Program-made: the position numbers and the translations under genes
Assembly (NCBI GenBank): GCA_021199135.1
Contig: JAJQIQ010000166.1
Location: forward strand, 1-5,854
Direction: 5' to 3'
Source: Clostridiales bacterium
GTDB taxonomy: Bacteria > Bacillota > Clostridia > Lachnospirales > Lachnospiraceae
DNA length: 5,854 nt
Shown here: piece after piece, positions 1 through 5,710 of the stretch
Position numbering within the stretch: the stretch's first letter is position 1
How the letters are laid out: each line of letters begins with the position of its first letter
The notes under the pieces: model-generated
Databases searched by the model: none
What the model saw: only the letters and a program-made list of their open reading frames with translations
Told to the model about the DNA's origin: nothing

Positions 1-1208
1 CCTATCTGCTTGTCTGCCTGGCTGCTGTGGCCCATCGAGAGCGAGAAGAGCATGCTCATCGCCGAGTGCACCTCCGGTATCTCAAATTCCTTCAAGAATC
101 CATGGTAGGGCTCCGGCGCCTCCGGCGACATCTCGATGTGCTGCGTCAGCTCATCGAGGTCCGGCGAGAGCACTGGCGGGGCGTTCTCGAGCGACTTTAT
201 TATCGCCATCTGCACGTTCTCGCTCTGCAGCAGGAGGACGATGTCCATCAGCCAGTTCGGGAACGCGCACTTGACGCTCTTTACTATGTTCTTTTTCGCA
301 AGGCTCCTCCCGATTCTGTGCTGGTTTATCATGACAAGCGCCAGAAGAAGCGCGGCCGCGAGGACCGCCTGCCTGCCGTGGAGCGCCGCAAAGACTGCCA
401 CCGCAATGCACGGCAGGGCGAGGATTATCGAGAGTATCCTGTCCTTTTTGGGGTCATAATTGTGATAGCCTTCTATCTTCTTCAGCTCATCGTCGCCGGC
501 CGAGACATCGACCAAAAGCCAGTCCACCGCCAAATAGTTCTGGGCTTTCAGAAAAATCATGTCGTCGAGCACGATGACCACGCCCGTCAGGATCTGGCAG
601 AGGATATTGCCGCTTATGTCCATGTCCATTACCGGCAAGTACAGAATCATCCCGCAGATCACAAGCGAAGCCACGATGGAGAGCGCTATGTCGGTAAACA
701 TCTTGCTCCTCTCCTTCATCGCGCACATGATGCGGCTCTCCCAGCGGTTCTTGTCCGCGATGAGCAGGTTTACCGAACTCTCGATCTTTCCTCCGTAGGA
801 CTCGACATGCACCATGAAATCATGCACGGTGCGTATCCTGGAGCAGGGGTAGTCCTCCTCGATTATCTGAAGCGACTCCCGCATGACGTCCGTGTCGTCG
901 AACGTCATGTGCAGGTGCTCGAGGGCATCCCACACCCTCTCGCGCATCGGGCCGTCGACCAGCGCCGCCTCAACGTTCTCGAGCGCGAGGTCCACCTTCT
1001 CCTCCTTTGCAAACGAGTACAAGAGCGAGTCTAGATACTCGCAGACCTCCGTAAACCTACGCTTCTGCATCTTCTGCCCCGCATACTTCTTCCTGTGGAC
1101 TTGGAGCATTACGAGGAGATAGGCAAAAATTACGGCCGACGTGACCCAGTTCATCTTGAGCAGCAGGTGCAGGCAGAATATCCCCGCGATAAGAATAACG
1201 TATGTCAT
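1..1208 (-). CDS. Type II secretion F (TadB/TadC/GspF-like) membrane platform protein, partial (3' end off window)
   Basis: The frame stays open for 402 codons from the ATG at 1208 to the window edge, so the C-terminus is missing. I read two similar halves. Hydrophobic segments at about residues 3-17 and 22-36 precede a cytoplasmic helical block (about 50-165) of T2SS-F type. Hydrophobic segments at about 171-193, 201-220, 258-276 and 280-295 precede a second F-like block starting near 300, with FPNWLMDIVLLL and later HSAMSMLFSLSMG. Proteins of this family form the inner-membrane platform that works with the secretion ATPase in Tad and type IV pilus machines. The start codon overlaps the ATPase stop (ATGA), and AAGGGGG lies 7 bases upstream, so translation is probably coupled. 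TadB and TadC usually carry one F module each; this protein appears to carry both. The family assignment rests on topology, context and weak motif similarity; the open frame itself is certain. Confidence 0.82.
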   Translation of the reverse strand, partial: MTYVILIAGIFCLHLLLKMNWVTSAVIFAYLLVMLQVHRKKYAGQKMQKRRFTEVCEYLDSLLYSFAKEEKVDLALENVEAALVDGPMRERVWDALEHLHMTFDDTDVMRESLQIIEEDYPCSRIRTVHDFMVHVESYGGKIESSVNLLIADKNRWESRIMCAMKERSKMFTDIALSIVASLVICGMILYLPVMDMDISGNILCQILTGVVIVLDDMIFLKAQNYLAVDWLLVDVSAGDDELKKIEGYHNYDPKKDRILSIILALPCIAVAVFAALHGRQAVLAAALLLALVMINQHRIGRSLAKKNIVKSVKCAFPNWLMDIVLLLQSENVQMAIIKSLENAPPVLSPDLDELTQHIEMSPEAPEPYHGFLKEFEIPEVHSAMSMLFSLSMGHSSQADKQI

Positions 1209-2278
1209 CTCCGCGCCCCCTTTTCTGAGAGCTCCCTCTCGACCTCCGTGCAAACGAGGGGGTCATCGATCTGCCGCCGCGCAAATTTGTGCATGATCTG
1301 GGCTGGGAACTCCCTCTTTGCAAGCCTGCCGTCCTGCACCGCCATAAGCGTCCTGTTTTCACCCTTCTCCCGCATGAAAAAACAGACCTGGTCGATGTAA
1401 CGGCAGACGGTTCCGTCCTCCGCGCGGCGCTTGCGTATCAGCACGCCCACGTCGACCGCCTGATAGATGTCGTTCTCAAGCCTGTCGGCGTCGACACGGG
1501 TCTCGAGCATGTTGAGTATCCGGTCAGGAATGTTCCGCACGTCGTCGGTGTGGAGCGTCGTCATCCCCCGCACTCCCGTCGACCAGCTCTCGAGGAGATA
1601 CTTGACCTCCTTCGAGCGGGCCTCCGAGAGCATGAGCCAGTTCGGATTTAGCCTCAGGCTCGCCTTGATCGCGTCCGCATAGCTGAAGGTGTCCCCGTCC
1701 ACGCGCATCTCGATGCAGTCCTTCCCGGGATTCGTCGCCGAGTACCTAAGCTCCATCGTGTCCTCGATCGTTATGACCCTCTCGTTTCCGGGGATGTACT
1801 GCGAGAAAAATTTGACGCACTCGGTCTTCCCTATGCCCGGCATCCCGCAGAAAATGAAGTTCATCCCCGCAATGACGCAGTTTACGAGGAGGGAGAGTAT
1901 CTCGCGGGTGCAGTAGTTCTCCTCGATCGCGTTCTGCGCCGAGATCCTTATGACCGGCGGCGTCTTCCTGATACTTATGCTGCGCCCCGAGCGGGCGACC
2001 GACTCGTGGAGCACCGTGACCCGAAGCTCGCTCGTCTCCGCCTCTAGCTCCGGGGAGCGCTTGTTGAACTGCTTGCTCACGACGTTTGATATCCTCTGCG
2101 TGAACTGCTCGACGAACGCCGGCGTCATGTTCTCGTCCACATAACTCTGGCTCGCCTTGAAACGGTCGTTATAGATGTTCGTCAGCCACACCTCGCGCCC
2201 GTTATAGTCCACGTCAGTGATCTCGTCGTTTGAGATAAACTTCCAGAGCGGCCCGAAATATTCCCTGCCAAGTTCCAT
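1205..2278 (-). CDS. tadA: TadA/CpaF-type secretion ATPase
   Basis: This 357-residue protein belongs to the GspE/VirB11/TadA family of hexameric cytoplasmic ATPases, which power pilus or secretion machines. The N-terminal part (about 10-35, with ITDVDYNGREVWLTN) matches the start of the CpaF/TadA N-terminal domain. The core has a Walker A motif GMPGIGKT (145-152), an Asp box VITIED (168-173), a Walker B-like WLMLSEARSKE (214-224, with E219), and a His box MTTLHTDD (239-246). The segment after it (IPDRILNMLETRV, then AVDVGVLIRKR) matches the family C-terminus. It is shorter than typical TadA/CpaF because the extra N-terminal region is missing. Walker B and His box residues differ from the usual GEVRG and TIHANS. 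The SD (AGGGG, 6 bases before the ATG) overlaps the pilin stop codon, and the 3' end overlaps the next gene by ATGA. Confidence 0.93.
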   Translation of the reverse strand: MELGREYFGPLWKFISNDEITDVDYNGREVWLTNIYNDRFKASQSYVDENMTPAFVEQFTQRISNVVSKQFNKRSPELEAETSELRVTVLHESVARSGRSISIRKTPPVIRISAQNAIEENYCTREILSLLVNCVIAGMNFIFCGMPGIGKTECVKFFSQYIPGNERVITIEDTMELRYSATNPGKDCIEMRVDGDTFSYADAIKASLRLNPNWLMLSEARSKEVKYLLESWSTGVRGMTTLHTDDVRNIPDRILNMLETRVDADRLENDIYQAVDVGVLIRKRRAEDGTVCRYIDQVCFFMREKGENRTLMAVQDGRLAKREFPAQIMHKFARRQIDDPLVCTEVERELSEKGARR

Positions 2279-2287
2279 CTCGTCCCC

Positions 2288-2476
2288 CTAATTGACGCCG
2301 GTGATGCCGGTGCTCGCGTCCGCCTGGGCGGTGAAATTGCTGATAATCACATTAAATGCCTGGCCTATGGCGCCCTGGTCATCCGTGCCGACCAGGAACG
2401 TGATGACCCCGATGACCGCAAGAATAGCTACGACTGTGATGAGTATGCCGCCGTACTCCTGAAATATCTCTTTCAT
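2288..2476 (-). CDS. Small Flp/Tad pilin-like membrane peptide (62 aa)
   Basis: The peptide has a short polar N-terminus containing FQEYGG (residues 5-10), a hydrophobic segment at about 11-29 (ILITVVAILAVIGVITFLV), then a short polar tail ending in GVN. A Glu-Tyr pair immediately before a hydrophobic helix is the hallmark of Flp-type pilins, which form the Tad pilus fibre. The position directly before the TadA-like ATPase supports this role. The ATG at 2476 is chosen because GGAGAAAGGG ends 6 bases upstream. An in-frame ATG at 2518 would add 14 residues but has no convincing SD. With either start there is no Gly at -1 relative to a Glu at mature position +5, so a normal prepilin peptidase site is not visible. 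It could instead be a small membrane accessory peptide of the machine. Confidence 0.8.
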   Translation of the reverse strand: MKEIFQEYGGILITVVAILAVIGVITFLVGTDDQGAIGQAFNVIISNFTAQADASTGITGVN

Positions 2477-2646
2477 GTTTAACCCTTTCTCCACAATGTG
2501 GTCTGTGACGCCACACATTCCGAGAGCACCGCCTTAAATTGTGAAAATAAAAACTGGGGATTGCACGGCCCTAGGCCGCAAAAAGGCTATGTACGCAAAA
2601 AACATGTGCCGCCATCTGCACAGGCTGCGCGCATATAAAAAAGGTG
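2477..2646 (-). promoter_or_regulatory. Long structured 5' leader of the pilin/Tad operon
   Basis: About 170 bases separate the predicted transcription start (near 2646) from the pilin ATG. I see no convincing gene in it. Several hairpins can be drawn on the minus strand: TGTGC/GCACA followed by a run of six T; TGCGGCC/GGCC..GCA (2580-2562); a competing CTAGGG/CCCCAG (2574-2554) followed by TTTTTATTTT; and AATGTG (2519-2514) with CACATT (2500-2495) just before the SD. It matches no riboswitch consensus I recognise; the GACGCAAAGCC core of the c-di-GMP-I class is absent. A regulatory role is inferred from its length and pairing potential only. Confidence 0.45.
2483..2492 (-). promoter_or_regulatory. 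Ribosome binding site of the pilin-like gene
   Basis: The minus-strand sequence GGAGAAAGGG ends 6 bases before the ATG at 2476. It decides that start over the upstream in-frame ATG at 2518. The GTGG just before it can pair with CCAC at 2498-2501, so local structure could affect access. Confidence 0.75.
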
Positions 2647-2652
2647 AATCCA

Positions 2653-2681
2653 ATAATACAGGAATTTTTTTGATTTGTAAA
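2653..2681 (-). promoter_or_regulatory. Sigma-A type promoter of the pilin/Tad operon
   Basis: On the minus strand a -35 box TTTACA (2681-2676) is followed by a 17-base spacer and a -10 box TATTAT (2658-2653). Each box matches 5 of 6 consensus positions at the ideal spacing. It lies just downstream of the terminator of the preceding gene, so the pilin operon should be transcribed independently. Transcription should start near 2646. Confidence 0.75.
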
Positions 2682-2701
2682 CCCCTAAAATGAAAAAATT
2701 T

Positions 2702-2736
2702 AAAAAAGGCGCTCAGGCCTTGCCGGCCCAAGCGCC
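2702..2736 (-). terminator. Intrinsic terminator of the chemotaxis receptor gene
   Basis: In the minus-strand RNA, GGCGCTTGGGCC (2736-2725) pairs with GGCCTGAGCGCC (2719-2708) over 12 base pairs, including two G-U pairs. The loop is 5 bases (GGCAA), and six T follow immediately (2707-2702). It begins about 20 bases after the stop codon at 2757 and separates the chemotaxis gene from the pilin operon. Confidence 0.93.
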
Positions 2737-2756
2737 ACAGATATTCTCCGATGCCC

Positions 2757-3749
2757 TTACATCTCCGCCGCCGCGCGCACCTTGTCGGTGAGCTGTTCCG
2801 CGGCCATGCCGTTCTCGTCGTTGCCCTTTTTGATCTCGTTCATGCTGTCTGTGATCTGCGTGATGTTGCCCGCCATTGCGGTGATTCCGTTCGCCGCCTC
2901 CAGCGAAGCGTCCGTGATCGCCTCGATCGCGTGCGTCACCTCATCCACCTGACCCATCAGGTTGTGCGAGAGGTATGAGAAATCCTGCATCTTGTCAAAC
3001 ATTATCTTCGAGTCGCCCTGGTACTTCCCGCCGACGTCCACGAGCCCCTCGTAGCTGCCGATCGTCTTCTCCTTCATGAAGTCGACGACGCTCCTCGCCT
3101 CCGTCGCGAGGTCGTTCACGGCAGAAATTACGATCGTGGATATGTTCTTTATCTGCTCTGCGGTGGAGCTTGAGTTTGAGGCGAGCTTCGTGATCTCGTC
3201 CGCGACCACGGCAAAGCCCTTGCCGGCCTCCCCTGCGCGGGCCGCCTCAATCGATGCATTCAGGGCGAGCAGGTTCGTCTGGTTGGAGATCTTCATGATG
3301 TCGCCGGTCAGCGTCATGATCTGCTCGACCTGCTCCGACTGCTGGATCTTCTCGCGAAGCGACGCCTCGACCTCCTCGACCTTCTTCTCGATATCCTTCT
3401 TCTTTGCCTCGGACGTCTCCATGATCTTATAGGCGCGGTCATTGCTGTTCTGCGCGTACTTCGCGCCCTCGTCCGCCTCATCGCTCATGCCATGGAAAGA
3501 CTTGTCCATGTCGCCCATGACCTTGGAGATCTCCGCTATGTTGGCCGTCATCTCCTGCGTCGACGCGGAAAGCTGCTGGACGCTGCCCGAAATCCCGAGC
3601 GCGACATCCGTGGCATTGCCCAGGCCCTCGCTCAGCCTGCCGATCGACTCGGCAAGATTTCTTGCATTTTGCTCAACGTCTGACAGCAGAACCTTCATTT
3701 CCTGCTGAGCATGGCCATAATCTTGCGTATTCGTTTTCGAACCAAACAT
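2757..3749 (-). CDS. Soluble methyl-accepting chemotaxis protein (signalling domain only)
   Basis: This 330-residue cytoplasmic chemoreceptor would pass a signal to CheA/CheW arrays. The highly conserved hairpin tip is intact: [18 protein letters not shown] (156-173), then [12 protein letters not shown] (174-185) and ITKLA. The rest is long amphipathic helix on both sides (about 20-145 and 190-325), as in the antiparallel coiled-coil signalling domain. No transmembrane segment, HAMP or recognisable sensor domain is present; only about 17 polar residues precede the coil. No CheR-tethering pentapeptide (xWxxF type) ends the protein, which finishes AAAEM. The ATG at 3749 is preferred. A GTG at 3755 (two residues longer) is possible, and neither has a strong SD: GGGA abuts the ATG, and AGAG lies further upstream. 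It has its own promoter and terminator, so it is probably a single-gene unit. The signal it senses is unknown. Confidence 0.92.
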   Translation of the reverse strand: MFGSKTNTQDYGHAQQEMKVLLSDVEQNARNLAESIGRLSEGLGNATDVALGISGSVQQLSASTQEMTANIAEISKVMGDMDKSFHGMSDEADEGAKYAQNSNDRAYKIMETSEAKKKDIEKKVEEVEASLREKIQQSEQVEQIMTLTGDIMKISNQTNLLALNASIEAARAGEAGKGFAVVADEITKLASNSSSTAEQIKNISTIVISAVNDLATEARSVVDFMKEKTIGSYEGLVDVGGKYQGDSKIMFDKMQDFSYLSHNLMGQVDEVTHAIEAITDASLEAANGITAMAGNITQITDSMNEIKKGNDENGMAAEQLTDKVRAAAEM

Positions 3750-3817
3750 TCCCACTGTTCTCTACCGCCCTTTTCTCTTTTTTTAAAGTAGCATTTAACA
3801 AACACCGATACATGGAC

Positions 3818-3846
3818 AGTATAGCAAAGAATCACAGTGAAGTAAA
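3818..3846 (-). promoter_or_regulatory. Extended -10 promoter of the chemotaxis receptor gene
   Basis: On the minus strand a -35-like TTTACT (3846-3841) is followed by 17 bases and TATACT (3823-3818), preceded by TGC as in extended -10 promoters. The start point would be near 3811, giving a leader of about 60 bases. A short palindrome TCACTGTGA fills 3840-3832 inside the spacer and could be an operator, though it is short enough to be chance. No sigma-28 type (GCCGATAA) element is visible in this orientation. The gap 3756-3874 holds no other gene and no clear terminator for the preceding gene. Confidence 0.7.
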
Positions 3847-3874
3847 GTTTTTTCTTTCTCTTTTTGTAGATTTT

Positions 3875-4405
3875 TTATTCCCGTGCTGTCTCCTCGATGA
3901 AATTTCCGAGAATTTCGGCCGCGCAGCCTATGATCTCCTTGCACGGGCGCTTCTTATAGTATTCCGCCGTCCTCGCCTCCGGCGTCGGCTCGTCGCGCTT
4001 TTTGTCGAGCCCGAGGAGCTCACGGCAGACGATCGAGCCGTTTACGGCCTCGAAACGGCGCGCCATCTCCTGCACCTTCTCATAGAGAGCCTTCTTTCCC
4101 TCGAAATCGCCCGGCGCGCCGTAGCCGTAGAGCTTTCCGGTCACGAAGAACATCCCCGAGACGCTCCCGCAGACCTCGCGCAGCCTCCCCATCCCGCCCC
4201 CGAATGCCGAGACCAGCCGGGCGAGCTCGCCCTCGTCCATCCCGAAGCAGTCCGCATAGGCGAGGACGACCGACTGCGCGCAGTTGTAGCCCTCCGTAAA
4301 GAGATCCATCGCACGGTCCCTCCGTTCCTGGGGATTCAGCTCTTTTGCAGGCTTTGTATGTGAAATTATATCTTGATTTAACTTTTCCGTTCCCTCTGTC
4401 TCCAC
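3875..4405 (-). CDS. C_GCAxxG_C_C family putative redox protein
   Basis: This protein of about 176 residues matches the family of small Cys-rich proteins named for the C_GCAxxG_C_C pattern, which are thought to be redox-active; no reaction is established. Counting from GTG 4405, the landmarks are YNCAQSVVLAYADCFG (Cys42, Cys53), FGGGMGR, EVCGSVSGMFFVTG (Cys79), IVCRELLG (Cys127) and RPCKEIIGCAAEIL (Cys155, Cys161). No membrane segment or signal peptide is seen, so it is probably cytoplasmic. The GTG at 4405 is chosen because GAGGGG lies 10 bases upstream and it begins 4 bases after the aminotransferase stop. Alternatives are a TTG at 4423 with no SD, and an ATG at 4309 with GGAGG 9 bases upstream that would trim the first helix. 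The first 20 or so codons are AT-rich, unlike the rest. It is probably co-transcribed with the aminotransferase. Confidence 0.88.
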   Translation of the reverse strand: METEGTEKLNQDIISHTKPAKELNPQERRDRAMDLFTEGYNCAQSVVLAYADCFGMDEGELARLVSAFGGGMGRLREVCGSVSGMFFVTGKLYGYGAPGDFEGKKALYEKVQEMARRFEAVNGSIVCRELLGLDKKRDEPTPEARTAEYYKKRPCKEIIGCAAEILGNFIEETARE

Positions 4406-4409
4406 CCGA

Positions 4410-5696
4410 TCATTTCCCCTCAAGCAGATGTTCGGCGCTGACGAGCCGCGCTACGACGACGAACACGCGGGCAGCCTCCCTGAGCTCGTCCACTGACGGG
4501 TAGGTCGGCGCGATGCGGATCACGTTGTCGCTCGGGTCCTTCTTGTACGGGAAGGCCGCGCCCGCCCCGGTGAGCACGACGCCCGCCTCCTTGCACTTTG
4601 CGACGATCGCCGCCGCGCAGCCCGGAAGCGACTCGAAGCTTATGAAGTAGCCGCCCTTCGGCATCACCCAAGATCCGATTCCACGCGGAGTCTCCTCATT
4701 TATAAAAAGCTGATTTAACAATTCAAACTTCGGGCGGATGAGCGCGGCGTGCTTTCTCATGTGCGCCTTTATCCCGTCGAGGTCTCTGAAGAAACGGACA
4801 TGGCGCAGCTGGTTTACCTTGTCGTAGCCTATAGTCTGGATGGCGAGGCGCTTCCTTATGTCCGCAAGGTTATTCTCGGACGCCGCGAGCGCCGCGATGC
4901 CCGCGCCGGAGAAGCTTATCTTGCTCGTCGAGCAGAACTCGAGGACGATGTCGGGGTTTCCGGCCCGCTCGCACTCGGAGAGGATCTCGGGGATCTCGGC
5001 CTGGTCGTCGTCGTAGAGGTGGTGCACGGCGTAGGCGTTGTCCCAGAAAATGCGGAAGTCCGGCGCGGCCGGGTGGAGGTTCGCAAATCGGCGCACGGTC
5101 TCATCGGAGTACACGAATCCCTGCGGGTTCGAGTACTTCGGGACGCACCAGATGCCCTTTACCGACGGGTCGGTGTTTACGTATTTCTCTACCAAATCCA
5201 TGTCGGGGCCGCTCTCGCTCATCGGGATGTTCACCATCTCTATGCCGAATTCCTCGGTGACCGAGAAGTGCCTGTCGTAGCCCGGCACCGGGCAGAGGAA
5301 CTTGATCTTGCCCTGGTCCTTCCACGGCGTGTTGCCGCAGATCCCGAAGAGCTCCGCCCGCGCGACCTGGTCGTACATGACGTTGAGGCTCGAGTTCCCG
5401 TAGACGATGACCTGCTCCGGGCGGCAGCCTATCATCTGCGCCACGAGCGCCTTCGCCTCCGGGATTCCGTCCATCGAGCCGTAGTTTCGCACGTCCTGGC
5501 CCATCCCGTCTATGATGTCGCTCTCCTCGTGGAGCGCGGTCATCATCGGCATCGCAAGGTCGAGCTGGTCCGGCGAGGGCTTGCCCCTCGACATGTCGAG
5601 CTTTAACCCCTCCTCCTTTATGGATGCGTACTCCGCCTCGAGCGACTCCTTCTCCGCGAGGAGCTCCTCTTTTGTCATTTCCTGATATGATTTCAT
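4410..5696 (-). CDS. PLP-dependent class I aminotransferase (aspartate aminotransferase-like, MocR-type subgroup)
   Basis: This 428-residue fold-type I enzyme would transfer amino groups between an amino acid and a 2-oxo acid in the cytoplasm. Visible landmarks are MSRGKPSPDQLDL (35-47), NYGSMDGIPEAK (71-82), PVPGYDRHF (136-144), YSNPQG with Asn190, FWDNAY with Asp219 (contacts the PLP ring nitrogen), STSKISFSGAG with the Schiff-base Lys259, and RIAPTYP with Arg394 (carboxylate binding). The RGKPS start, PGYDRHF and the length resemble the subgroup with the Asp_aminotransf/Aminotran_MocR domain, which includes the corynebacterial aspartate aminotransferase; the exact substrate is inferred. 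All catalytic residues are present and the length is normal. GGAGG lies 7 bases before the ATG, fixing the start. It is the first gene of a probable two-gene unit with the downstream Cys-rich protein. Confidence 0.95.
   Translation of the reverse strand: MKSYQEMTKEELLAEKESLEAEYASIKEEGLKLDMSRGKPSPDQLDLAMPMMTALHEESDIIDGMGQDVRNYGSMDGIPEAKALVAQMIGCRPEQVIVYGNSSLNVMYDQVARAELFGICGNTPWKDQGKIKFLCPVPGYDRHFSVTEEFGIEMVNIPMSESGPDMDLVEKYVNTDPSVKGIWCVPKYSNPQGFVYSDETVRRFANLHPAAPDFRIFWDNAYAVHHLYDDDQAEIPEILSECERAGNPDIVLEFCSTSKISFSGAGIAALAASENNLADIRKRLAIQTIGYDKVNQLRHVRFFRDLDGIKAHMRKHAALIRPKFELLNQLFINEETPRGIGSWVMPKGGYFISFESLPGCAAAIVAKCKEAGVVLTGAGAAFPYKKDPSDNVIRIAPTYPSVDELREAARVFVVVARLVSAEHLLEGK
4416..4421 (-). 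promoter_or_regulatory. Ribosome binding site inside the aminotransferase 3' end
   Basis: GAGGGG on the minus strand lies within the last codons of the aminotransferase. It is 10 bases before the GTG at 4405 and only 2 bases before an out-of-frame ATG at 4413 that overlaps the aminotransferase stop as ATGA. It supports coupled translation but does not settle the start alone. Confidence 0.5.
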
Positions 5697-5703
5697 GTCT
5701 TTT

Positions 5704-5708
5704 CCTCC
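5704..5708 (-). promoter_or_regulatory. Ribosome binding site of the aminotransferase gene
   Basis: A consensus GGAGG on the minus strand lies 7 bases before the ATG at 5696 and supports this start. Confidence 0.85.
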
Positions 5709-5710
5709 AT

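Noticed and set aside
27..1034. Long plus-strand open frame of 335 codons
   Set aside because: Its translation is very rich in His, Arg and Leu with no recognisable domain. It lies opposite the 402-codon minus-strand membrane protein gene, which fits the operon. It is a shadow of GC-rich coding sequence.
2477..2518. Upstream in-frame ATG at 2518 as the pilin start, giving a leader peptide
   Set aside because: No good Shine-Dalgarno precedes it. The added residues do not end in Gly before a +5 Glu, so it does not create a standard prepilin leader. GGAGAAAGGG favours the ATG at 2476.
2477..2646. c-di-GMP riboswitch in the pilin leader
   Set aside because: Such a switch would make sense for a pilus gene, but the conserved core of class I (GACGCAAAGCC and the tetraloop receptor) and the class II signature are not present.
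2534..2731. Minus-strand open frame of 65 codons in the pilin operon leader
   Set aside because: It starts inside the intrinsic terminator and runs across the promoter. It has no convincing ribosome binding site, and its translation has no domain.
3756..3874. Sigma-28 (motility) promoter for the chemoreceptor
   Set aside because: An ACCGATAC resembling the sigma-28 -10 box is on the plus strand, the wrong orientation. The minus strand has a good sigma-A extended -10 promoter instead.
3662..4363. Plus-strand open frame of 233 codons across the chemoreceptor promoter region
   Set aside because: It crosses an AT-rich intergenic gap and lies opposite the Cys-rich protein gene. The composition changes abruptly and no family is recognisable.
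4749..5606. Plus-strand open frame of 285 codons opposite the aminotransferase
   Set aside because: Low-complexity Arg/Val/Leu/His-rich translation with no family resemblance. The opposite strand encodes a complete aminotransferase with all catalytic residues.
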